Assembly: GCA_963971405.1 (NCBI GenBank)
Contig: OZ020484.1
Span: forward strand, 14,260,001-14,324,000
Reading direction: 5' to 3'
Length of the DNA stretch: 64,000 nt
DNA from: Psococerastis gibbosa
Taxonomy: Eukaryota; Arthropoda; Insecta; Psocodea; Psocidae
Below are positions 22,741 to 32,445 of the stretch, piece by piece (the first letter of the stretch is position 1; each line of letters opens with the position of its first letter). The notes under the pieces are model-generated. The model was given only the letters and a program-made list of their open reading frames with translations. It was not told the origin of the DNA and made no database searches. Made by a program: the position numbers and the translations under genes.

Positions 22741-22935
22741 GAAATGTGCCCAGCCACGTGGTCGCCACAAAATCGAGCACGTTATAAATATAAAATTCAT
22801 TGGTCTAAAATGTTATATGTCATAAAATGTTATATTATAAGACGCATGATTCGGAATTTTGAGATGTTTTATACAAAAGGGGATAAAAAATAAAATGTAT
22901 TCGATTTTGTGGTGACCACGTGGCTGCACATTTCA
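22741..22935. repeat. Small foldback nested in the hAT 5' region
   Basis: Two arms of about 34 bases, 22741-22775 and 22901-22935, are near-perfect inverted copies (GCCACGTGGTCGCCACAAAA against its inverse with GTGACCACGTGGC). The 125-base loop is AT-rich. It may be a MITE inserted in the transposon or a transposase-binding subterminal palindrome. Confidence 0.6.
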
Positions 22936-23044
22936 TCTTAAGTAGGGCAATAGGAACAAGTGGACTAGATAATTAGGCTCTGGCTAGTGAGTTCTGAAAA
23001 AACTAATTTATTACAATTTTTATTTTTGATTCCGTAGTGAAATA

Positions 23045-25794
23045 ATGGATCGTCACAAGGGAAAACGCGAATATGCAAGCGGCAGTGAAAAGCGGAAAAT
23101 CGCAGCAGATAAAGAAAACAAAATTCAAGATGTTTTATCTAAAACGCGCCGTATAACGGATTTTGTAACAAAAATAGAGACGGGTCCATCTACTCCTAGT
23201 TCTACTTCTAATTTTGTTGAAATGATGAGTGGTGATTCTGATTTTCCTGCATCTTCTCAAGTTATTGCTAGCCCTACCCAAGAGGTAAGAGTTTGACTTT
23301 AATTACTTAATTAAGGTGACCGCAATCAAAAATTACCGACCCCACTCACCCCAGTAATTCTTATGGAATTAAAAATGGGGGACTCCTGTTAATTTACTGT
23401 ATGAATTAAACCTACCTAAACTTGAGTCGGCCATGCCGAAAGGATTGTTTACAAAATTAATTACAACTGTAATTGTTTTACTTGTAGGCAGTAATTGATA
23501 ACAATGACGAATCCGAAAATACTGCTGATGATGGATTTTGCAAAGAAAATGACGTGGGATTGTGGCCAGCAGTTCTTAGTCAACAACACATCGACTATTG
23601 GATCAAGAAAGGAAATTTGGAAACTCAGCATTGTAATGAAGATATTTTGAAAGAAAAAAGCTTGGGACAAGTAGATGCAGTGAAAAGAAGAAAATGCCAT
23701 GCAAGTTTATTCCTTCGTCAAACTCAGGCAGGCAAGTCTATAAGCCGCTCTTGGTTATGTTTTTCACCTAGTACGGGGAAGCTATACTGCTTTTATTGTA
23801 AATTGCTCTGCAAATCAGCAAATCAGTTTTCAACTGAAGGGTTTGCTGACTGGAAGCATGCGTCTGAGCGTTTGAAAAGACATGAAACTACCGTAACGCA
23901 TTTGCAAATAGTTTGCCAATTTAAGCATCTCTCAAACGAGGCAATGCGTATTGATCGTGAGTTGGCCACACAAGTGAAGGAGAGCATTGCTTATTGGCGA
24001 AACGTTCTAAACAGATTGATTTCCGTCATAATATTTCTTTCTGGACGAGGACTTGCCTTTCGAGGGGACAACGAAATTTTGGGATCAACCAAAAATGGCA
24101 ATTATTTGGGAGTCCTTGAGCTAATTGCACAATATGATCCGTTTTTAGTAGGCCACTTAGAGAAGCATGGAAATCGTGGCAGTGGTAGTGGCGGCGTTAA
24201 CTACCTATCTGCCCACATTTGCGAAGAATTAATTGCGCTGATGTCCACCAAAGTTAGCGATGAAATAATTAAACGCTTAAAAGCCTGCAAATATTATTCG
24301 GTTTCGGTAGATTCAACAACTGACGAAGGCCATATAGATCAAATGACTGTGATTGTCAGGTATCTAGAAGAAAGCACACCAAAGGAAAGATTTCTTAGTT
24401 TTATGCCAAACCAAGGCCATAAAGCTAAAGAATTATTTGATGGCCTCAACAAAGTTTTAAAAAAGTTCGGCCTGGATTTGAAAGATATTCGTGGGCAGTC
24501 GTATGACAATGCTTCCGCTATGAGTGGAGAATATAGTGGTCTACGCACTTTGGTGCTAAATGAGAATCCTTTGGCTTTATGGGTTCCATGTTTCAATCAT
24601 TCCCTCAACTTAGTGGGCACAAAAGCGATGGACTCCTGCTCCCAATCGAAATTATTTTTTAGCTTTCTTGAGCAAATTTATGTATTTTTTACAAGTTCCA
24701 CAGCTCGGTTCAACGTCCTTTCAAATGTTCTAAAAAGTGCTGCGAAGAAGTATGGCCACAACATACCAGTGCCCAAAAGAATCAGTTTAACCCGGTGGTC
24801 CTCAAGAGCGGAAGCTACTAATAGCCTAGTTTTGGGCTATAACGAAATACGAGAAGTCCTTAAAGATCTCTCCGAAGAAGATGTCCAAGCAAGTGGACTC
24901 TATTTGCAAATTACCACGTTGGAGATAGCAATTTACGCTGTTCTTTGGAACGATATACTGGCAAGGGTGAATGCAGTAAACATCAATCTCCAGAATCCAA
25001 GAATCGACATTAATACTTCGATCAGTGTGATGGAGTCCCTTAAGATCTTCATTGGGGAATTTAGGGATTCTTTCCAAGAATATGAGAAAAAGGGTGTTGA
25101 ATTGTGTGGGCACAATTCTTATAAATCGGAAACTTTGCGGAAGCGGATCCGAAATGTGAGGCTAAATCCTTTGGATTATGGGAAAACTGAGGAAGCTGAA
25201 TTCAGTCATAGCGAGAAATTCCGAATCGAAAGTTTCATTCCCATAATTGACCAGTTTATGCAATCATTGGATCGGAGAATTTCAGCATATGAAGACATAA
25301 ATAGGAAATTTGGATTTTTACAATATTTAGAAAAAATAAGCCCTGATGATTTGAAAACTAGGGCAGAGAACCTGGTGAGTTGTTACACAGGTGACTTGGA
25401 CGGTAACTTGTACTTCGAGCTAGTACAGTTTCGTGAGTTTGTGAAATTATTTGTGATAGATGATGCACAAAAAAACAATATAATCGAAGAAAAACGTATC
25501 AGTTTTGAACGGTTCATGTACAATTTGATTTTAGAAAGAGGAGTAGCTGATAGCTTTCCCAATGTAGAAGTACTTTTGAAGATGTACTTAGTTATAATGA
25601 GTGGCAACATAAGCAGCGAGCGATCTTTTTCCGTACTAAAACACATAAAAAATCCTCGTCGCACCAGTTCTTCTGAAGCTCGGCTTAGCCATCTTTCAAT
25701 GCTGAATATAAATCACGACATAGTGGCAGCGTTAAATTATGACGATATAATTGACAGTTTTGCTGTAATAAAGAGTCGAAGAGTGCATCTTTAA
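23045..25794 (+). CDS. hAT transposase (TTF-type zinc finger, DUF4371/ZMYM1-like), one intron, apparently intact
   Basis: Exon 1 is 23045-23284 (80 codons, basic, starts MDRHKGKREYASGSEKRK); a 203-base GTAAGA...TAG intron leads to exon 2 at 23488-25794 in the same frame, giving 848 residues with no stop. The longest open frame alone appears to begin at GTG 23554, but the splice explains the upstream in-frame sequence. From exon 2 on: a TTF-type zinc finger (SWLCFSPSTGKLYCFYCKLL ... HETTVTH), the DUF4371 region, the first catalytic Asp in SVDSTTDEGHIDQM, the second in SYDNASAMSGEYSG, PCFNHSLNLV, and the C-terminal hAT dimerisation motif SGNISSERSFSVLKHIKN with the third acidic residue. It acts on the terminal inverted repeats of its own element. 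The exceptionally long frame and matching ends suggest recent activity. Confidence 0.93.
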
Positions 25795-26492
25795 ATAAAT
25801 TAAAATTTTGTGTTTATAATTAGGTACCTATTAATTTATTCCTTTTAAAAATACACCGCAGTGTCTACAGCTTTAGTTGAGTAGCCCTTAGGCTTGTATT
25901 GTACTATTGACTTGACTTTATATTACTAAGAATCGCTTTTCTTTTTTATAATGATTTTGCAACCTGTGTCACCATTTTATAATTTATTGTGGGATATTCG
26001 TCTAAGGGGATTAGAAATTTCTCCCCGAGAAAGGGCCCCCACATAATTCGGGCCCACGGGCCCCCACAAGCCCAAACCCGGCACTGGTTGCTACAGCAAA
26101 CGTTTTCAAAATATTTAAATTTTTTTCTAAGGAATAATAATTCTATGTCCTTTCTCAATGACACGCTATTTTTTCCTCATAATTCTACAATTATTTTAGC
26201 CACAATTAATAAAAATGTTCAGCAACTCATCAGGTATCACCATGACACCATATGAGTCGCCATTTTGAATATTTTTGTTTACCGAAGCAAAAAACTCGGC
26301 GAAGTAGGGGAATGAAGAAATAATTTATACAACAGAGGTCCCGCGGCCACGTTAGCGCGACTGCCATGTCTGGCGCGCATTTGTTTACGGAGTTAGGGTT
26401 GTCCATAGACATAGTAAAACTAGTTTTATTAGCTCCATGGGGCTGTCCAAAGTTATGTTCCTCTGGTGACCCACCAGGACTGAAAGGGTTAA

Positions 26493-27338
26493 AGAAAAAT
26501 AGGCCAAATTACCAGAATTATTGTAACTTTATGATTGATTATTTCACTCTTTCGTCAAATAAGTTCTGTCGCCGATTTAATAATTTTTGGGGTTCTGGCT
26601 GAACGAGATCAATTGGATTTTGGTTTGTCTTCAATTCTGCCCGTATCATTGTATATTTTAGCTACGGTAGGATACGATAAACAAACATGTTGTGACCACA
26701 CTTATAGGGCTATTACCGCACCCTTTTCTCTGTAGTTAGTGTAGTTTCCCATAAGCCAGCCATTTTTGTGATTTTCGAAATGAAACCCTCAGAGATTGAT
26801 AACAATAGACGAACAATGTAACCATGAGTAGCATAAAAAAAGTCAGATTGAAGCGTAAACTTAAACAGAACATATGGCTAGCAGACTAGGTACTGTACCT
26901 ACTATTTTCAATTTAGTGTTTATGGAAATTCAAACTCTATAAACGTCGCGTCGTATGCATAGGCCACTCCGAGTATTCCCAAAAATGAGGAAAATAAAAT
27001 AGAAAGGTTATTTCGGATTAATCAATACATAAAATATAGGCTACCTAAATGTAAAATATATATGACATAAAATTGAAAAACTAAATTAAAATTAAGTTTA
27101 ACATTTTTAGCGCCAAGTTACTAAGCCAGTGCTGCTCTCTAGTAGCCACCAGAGACACCAAAGCCGGCCGCCATGTTAACATTTTAATGGAACCAAAACA
27201 AACAAATTTTAATTGTTTTATTATCACATGCATTCTCAATACATTATTGCTAAAAAATGACTGTAGTCCTCGGGCTTGACTTGTCTTAAAATAGGTATAC
27301 ATAATTTGTGTAATAAGGGTAACGTACAATACAATTTA
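26493..27338 (+). other. Presumed NRBF2 upstream region
   Basis: Unique-looking sequence between the piggyBac-like element and the NRBF2 start codon. No TATA box, no open frame of note. It includes GCCGGCCGCCATGTTAACAT at about 27164, a local GC-rich spot that may mark the transcription start. Confidence 0.3.
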
Positions 27339-30300
27339 ATGGAAATCTATGACGATTCACCAATTGATAAGGTAAGGCCTAACGACTAACAAATAATAAG
27401 TGAGTTCCTATTACTGATTATCAGTATATACCTACCGTATTATTTTTAGATTCCCCTCTATTACACAGTCAAATATTGGGTTATTAGATCCAATAAACAT
27501 GGGTCCAAGAAAATGTATTGCCTAATATCTAAATTCAGTTTCCCATTGTATTTTAATATAAATATTCCAATTTTTTTAAGTAGGCCTAAACATTGGGTAT
27601 TAGTTATTAGTAGATTATACACGTCTAAGAAATGCCCCTGCACCTAAGAGTGATCAGTCTGGTCAGCACTGGGATTTTATTAGTGGGCAGAAACTCGTCG
27701 TGGGAGGGATTACGTAGTCCAAGTGTCCTATACAAACGTTTTACCAAGTTTAAAAACGCCTAAAAAAGCAGTGCGTTTTGACTGGAATCTGATTGGTGGG
27801 CAGGAGCAATCAGCGTGCACTGGGCCTAACAATACAAGTTAATTGTATTAAAATGTGCAAAATCGGTAATGTTTGCTCCTCCTCATATCTCCTAATAAAA
27901 AGGTTAAATCGCATACAAACAATTTAACGAATGTATCCGATTAATCTCTTCAATCGCCTCACTAAGTCACCTAATAGGTACTTGTGTCGAGTTGCGACAC
28001 GTCTCCGACCGCAAGGTGTGTAGAGACACCTTCAAGTACAAGCACGCTTCCACCTTGCCACCGAAGTTTGAATGCTTTTGACATGTTCTTTCCACTGTAA
28101 CATATGATCAAATGTAATAGCCATATGAAATTACAATGAATTTAATGTTGAAGCTCTAACTAAAATTATAATCGATATTCCTGCGATATTCTGATTCCTC
28201 ATCAAAAGACAAAAAGTGCATTTGCCCATTGTCACTCGCAGTCGATGTTGACATCGAGGAGTGAACCAGTTCACCAGCGGCCAAATTTTTTAAAGAAACA
28301 ATACATACCAATTATGTCATTGGCAGGGCAAAAATACTTGTGTCTTGTATTCCATATATATTGTATATGTATTGGAAACATGTTTTTATTTTGTAGGCCC
28401 ATTTTTATCATAGGAGAGCCGACAAAGCAGCTGGAAAGGGGTTATACGACGAGGCTTGTGATTTGCATGCTAAAGCAGTCTGTTGCCTGATTGAAGCTCT
28501 CAAGTTATCTAACAACAAGTTTGCCCTCGAGTCTTTGCAGCTGCAGATTAAATACCACGACAAGAAACAAGAAGTACTCAGGTATGTACTTCATCGCTTT
28601 GTTCTATTTAACATAGGGTTGGCTAGACTTGCATCGCCTGCCTACTGTGTTAATAGTCATTAGAGGCAGAGGCCTCATAGTCATCGAACTATTAGGGCGG
28701 AGCCCCTTGTCAGGGGAATGGGGTGACGTTTGATAATTTGATCCCACGAGCTACCACTGGTTGAATTTAAAAAAAAAAATCGTTAATAACTAATTAAAAA
28801 GTAAATAAATAAAATATTAATTAATTAATATTTTATTTACTTTTCATTTCTAATGTAACAAAACTCAATCACATGCAAGGACTAATAGACCCGAATGTCA
28901 ATATAGCAGACAGTGAAATGGTCCCAGGTAATGCGAATTCATTGGTTATTACTAAAATTTCAACCTGAAACCTAGCAAAATCTTACAATCTTTTAAAAGC
29001 TTCGCAGTAGTAAGTGCTCCGATTTACATACTTAGTGATCACCTAACTTAGGATTACGATAAAATAATTTTTTAAACCTGGATTAAAACAGTAAATTAAT
29101 AAATTATTTTTAGAATTAAAAAAGAGCAGCGTCGCGTTATTGAAGAGGCAGTACGTGTACAAAAGCAAGTGATGTCGCGAGTAAATAGGACTGCAAAGAA
29201 ATCTGAATCTGATGAGACATTGCAAAAAGCCATTTATAGGTGAGTGCAACTTCTGAAAGCATTAGAAAAAGCCATTTATAGGTGAGTGCAACTTCTGAAA
29301 GCATTAGAAAAAGAAAATCTTCTGAAGTTGACGCATCTGGGCGCTTGTTTAGGCCCGGTACACATCGCGACACCGCAGGCGCGCTGGGAAATTTTGTCAT
29401 TCTACCAAATGGGTACCTGGGAAACCACAGAGTCAACTTCTGAAGATTTCTGAAGCTAGAATTTAACCTTGATACGCCAACTCATAGTATACCCTGTGGT
29501 TTTGCCATTCAACAAACCCACTTGCTCCAATGATTTCCCAGCGCGTCACCGGCGTCGTGATCGCCCTTGTGTACTGGACTCATTTGTGGTTATGTTGGTG
29601 CTGGGTAGGATTATAGGTTTTCATTGCCTTTCAATACCTGTAAACATGCAAATGCTTTTTACCAATAAACTGTCTATTGCTGTTAGTGTGGTGGAACTAA
29701 TATAGTGACAACCCACCTCCCTCACAACATGGTTTCGCTAATTTGATTTAATGAATCTTTCAGAACTTTTGAAGAAGCTGACTCTCTACTTGAATTGCTC
29801 GTGCACAAGAAGGATACCAATGATAAGCCTGCTGTTGAACCCGTCCCGAGTTGTATCGCCACTGCAACTAAACGGCCGAAAGACGACTCAACTGTGATAG
29901 AGGAACTGCGCATTGTTAATTTTCAATTGAGGTACATCATATACCTTAGAATAGTTTGATATTTGTATTTACCAGTGCAAATATCATTGGTCGCAATGAC
30001 ACCTTAAATTGCCTTCAATGCATAAAGGGTTTATAGTTTTAATTGTAGGCTAGTGTAGTTTGTTTGTTTTCCATTGCCTTCTTTCTGCTTTTAAGCAGCT
30101 TTGTCAGCCAGAGGGCTGAACTGCAGGCTACTAGTGGGGTCACAGGTGGCGGATAGTGAACGGCCATCAGATATGATGGTTAGCTGCGAATAAGATGAAT
30201 AAGCAGTCCCCGACCAAGCAGTACCGAGTGGGGTCCGGTTAAAGATCCCCCACCTAGCTCCTTGGAGCTAGGGCATGGGCACCCTTTTGTCCATGGGAGA

Positions 30301-31938
30301 GAAAAAGCTCCCTAAAGGCGGAAGAATTCAACAGAGGAGTCAACGGCATAAGGATGCAGAAGGCAACGGGAAACCACTGCATTAAAGGTCCTTCGGGGCA
30401 TCCCTTGTACAATCATCATGAGCGATAGCTCAAATGATCGCCAATCTTCAACGTTGAAGGGGCACGAGAAGAAGAAGAAGTCAGCCAGAGACGGGGGGAG
30501 TCTGTTTCTTAACCTGAGGCAGACTCCTTCACGACAGGGAGAATGGGAGTTGACTGACAAGGTCGACGTTCTGATTAAAGTGGATTCCGAACCACTTGGG
30601 GAACATAGTAAAGTCGCACCTAAAATATTGCGGTACCAGGAATTGACACGCACTTGACTCACTGGCGGTCTCGACGTATTATCATGTTTCACCATGTTCC
30701 CCTGCCTACGCTGCGCTCACTACCAAGTCTACTGCTGTTTTGAACATGCTCTGTTCTGGTGGATTCAACTTGGTATGACCGCTGGAAAAATTAAAAAATA
30801 ATAATCTTGATATATTTTAAACAAGAAATTGTGATGTATTTTTGACGAAATTAATTAATGTCTCGTTCTACAGTCGCAAACTTGTAAAAGTGGTCAGATG
30901 AAAAATGACCAAAACAAAATCATGCTTCTTCCAAAAGCTGCCATTTCCCCCCACCCCCTGATTTACTACTATTCTATAAAATGGGTTTGATTGGGTTTTT
31001 CTGAAGTAACAATTTTTCACTTGAGAAAATATTAATTTACTATGGAAGCTAGTCTTATTTAACAATTTTGCATCGAATCACTTTCATATCTTTTTATGAA
31101 ACAAAAAATTAATTAATTTCTTCTAAAATACCTCCCTCACCGTTCCTTGTTTTCAAAATATTTTCAAGTCCGTCCCTTTATGTTTTGTGTTTTTTAGGGC
31201 TCTATATTAGCCAGGTATTGTCATCCGCCATTTTGAATCCATTTTAAGTCTGGTGTATAAGCAAAGCATTGGATGTTTACCAATTTATTTTCAGAAATGT
31301 ATCGTTGTTTATTTATTATTATTTTTAAAAAGATGTTCTACCAATTAGGGAAGTGCTTGATAAAAAAAAATACTAAAACGGGTTTTCATTCTTTTTAATC
31401 TTTTTACTATCTTACAATCATAAAGACACATTAACTGGAGCGGCGGGAGCCATAATATGCCTTATGAGGCACCCGTTAACCATAAGCCAACTATCAGAGA
31501 TAAGTACCAACGCAAAAAATATCGAAGTCTTCCACATTGTATCATAGCAGAACGGATACCTGGACCCGGTCAAAAACTCTGTACTTAGCTTGTGCAGGCT
31601 ACACTTATCACTGGTTTTCCCGCCAAATTGCGTATTTCTCTTGTGCAGGCTACACTAGCAGCCATATTGATAACGGTCTCCAACCACGGGATGCATACAA
31701 TACTTACCATTGGATTCAAAATGGCGGATGACAATACCCGGGGGCCGGGGATATAGTATCTTAGTGTTTTTGTTCCAGGAGTCTGATAACTCAGCTTATG
31801 TCCGATTTGGCAGCAAGTGAAGCAGAGGTAGCTGCATTAAAGAAACAACTGGCTGGCTTGGAGACTGAGGGTTGTAGGACTACAGCAGACGTTGCGCCGA
31901 AGAACTCGCAGGACTGCAAACAACTTGCAGGGGATTGA
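27339..31938 (+). CDS. NRBF2: NRBF2-like protein (MIT domain, autophagy PI3K complex family), complete, five exons
   Basis: Exons read as 27339-27371, 28397-28581, 29114-29239, 29764-29931 and 31779-31938; all introns are GT-AG and the phases agree, giving 223 residues and a TGA stop. Exon 1 encodes MEIYDDSPIDK. Exon 2 continues AHFYHRRADKAAGKGLYDEA, which matches the start of the NRBF2 MIT domain (RRAD, then a helix with a DLHAKA-type pattern). Exon 3 is a basic/acidic helix. Exon 4 carries KRPKDDSTVIEEL, matching the conserved APKDDKTIIEE segment of vertebrate NRBF2. Exons 4-5 form a coiled coil (LITQLMSDLAASEAEVAALK). In vertebrates NRBF2 binds the Atg14-Beclin1-Vps34 complex and tunes autophagy; that role here is inferred from homology. 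The protein is shorter than human NRBF2 (about 287 residues), ending soon after the coiled coil. Introns hold a SINE, a LINE 5' end and MITEs. No TATA box is seen near the start. Confidence 0.9.
27935..28075 (-). mobile_element. SINE family S3, copy 2, in NRBF2 intron 1
   Basis: Minus strand: GGCAAGGTGGAAGCGTGCTT, CGGTCGGAGACGTGTCG, CACAAGTACC and GAAGAGATTAATCGGATACA. Confidence 0.65.
28797..28846. repeat. AT-rich hairpin in NRBF2 intron 2
   Basis: AAAAGTAAATAAATAAAATA and TATTTTATTTACTTTT form a hairpin around TTAATTAATTAA. Confidence 0.7.
29223..29308 (+). repeat. 42-base tandem duplication spanning an NRBF2 splice donor
   Basis: The unit AAAAAGCCATTTATAG plus GTGAGTGCAACTTCTGAAAG and CATTAG occurs twice in a row, so the end of exon 3 and its GTGAGT donor are repeated 42 bases further on. 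Use of the second donor would insert AGG TGA, an in-frame stop. Confidence 0.9.
29351..29580. mobile_element. Foldback with AGGCCC(G)GTACACA ends in an NRBF2 intron
   Basis: Left AGGCCCGGTACACATCGCGA, right TCGTGATCGCCCTTGTGTAC then TGGACT. The inner GCGCGCTGGGAAAT pairs with ATTTCCCAGCGCG. Related ends GTGCACTGGGCCTAA occur at 27820 and 37995. Confidence 0.65.
30060..30685 (+). mobile_element. LINE 5' end fragment in the last NRBF2 intron
   Basis: Features GCAACGGGAAACCACTGCAT and CATCATGAGCGATAGCTCAA typical of the 5' leader of insect-type endonuclease-RT LINEs. A short frame starts at 30418 (MSDSSNDRQSSTLKGHEKKK) and ends at 30655. GC content and codon use differ from the surrounding intron. 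Confidence 0.65.
31202..31756. mobile_element. MITE family E beside the last NRBF2 exon
   Basis: Inverted ends GGTATTGTCATCCGCCATTT then TGAATCC and inverse, with CTATA at each tip. Contains two partial repeats of CTTGTGCAGGCTACACT. It ends only 22 bases before the exon 5 acceptor. Confidence 0.78.
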
Positions 31939-32118
31939 TCTTTCTTCTAGGTTAGGTAGGTTTTCCTTCCTTATTTTTTCTTGATAAGGCTCGACCTATT
32001 CCATTCACTTCAATTCCATTGTTCAAGCCCTGCAATTTTTCTTTCAAGTGTCAATAATGTCAGTGATTATTTCCTGTTGAGGGCAGAGTAGAGAATCTTA
32101 TGGACTCCTTAAATGCTA

Positions 32119-32445
32119 CATAGAAAATTGGCACCACAGAATTAAATACTATACATTTTTTATTTCATTAACTCTACAAGTTATTAAAAAATTGGCTCAT
32201 TTAAGTTGTAGAAGACCACTTCGTGCATCATGTAATCGGGTATTTTTAATTTTTGGTTTTGTAGTTTTTCCAGAAATCACAGATTATGCGAAAGTTTAGT
32301 CCACACTGGTTTTTTTTATGAAAGAACTAAGGTATCAAAAATTTAATATTTGTTATTACATGATGCATAAAGTAGTCTTCTACAAATTACATGAGCCAAA
32401 TCTTTAATAACTTGATTTGTTAATTAAATAAAAAATGAAAAGTCA
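32119..32445. mobile_element. MITE family A, copy 2
   Basis: Starts ATAGAAAATTGGCACC and carries GTTGTAGAAGACCACTTCGT and its inverse as in copy 1. It lies about 180 bases after the NRBF2 stop codon. The right end is shortened. Confidence 0.75.

Larger units (their letters stand above)
22259..26086 (+). mobile_element. Complete autonomous hAT DNA transposon with 8-bp target duplication
   Basis: Both ends carry the inverted repeat CAGTGCCGGGTTTGG (15 of 15 bases identical), followed on both sides by G/C-rich runs of the GGGCCC type. The element is flanked by the perfect direct repeat GTTGCTAC at 22251-22258 and 26087-26094, the 8-bp duplication typical of hAT insertion. Length is 3828 bases: 786 bases from the left end to the transposase ATG and 292 bases after the stop. 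Perfect target repeats and an open transposase argue for a young insertion. It sits inside an older piggyBac-like element. Confidence 0.93.
21118..26488. mobile_element. piggyBac-like non-autonomous element, interrupted by two hAT elements
   Basis: TTAA at 21114-21117 is followed by CCCTTTCAGTCCTG, and the exact inverse of that 14-mer lies just before TTAA at 26489-26492. TTAA target sites with CCC...GGG ends are the piggyBac signature. A second shared motif, TGTTCCTCTGGTG, lies inside both ends. Removing the two hAT insertions leaves under 1 kb with no transposase, so this is a MITE-like relic that served as a landing site. Confidence 0.75.

Noticed and set aside
23554-25794. Transposase starting at the GTG at 23554
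   Set aside because: The frame is open back to a splice acceptor at 23487, and an upstream ATG exon joins in phase, so 23554 is internal.
28463-28663. Separate small gene starting at ATG 28463
   Set aside because: It is the interior of NRBF2 exon 2 running on into the intron.
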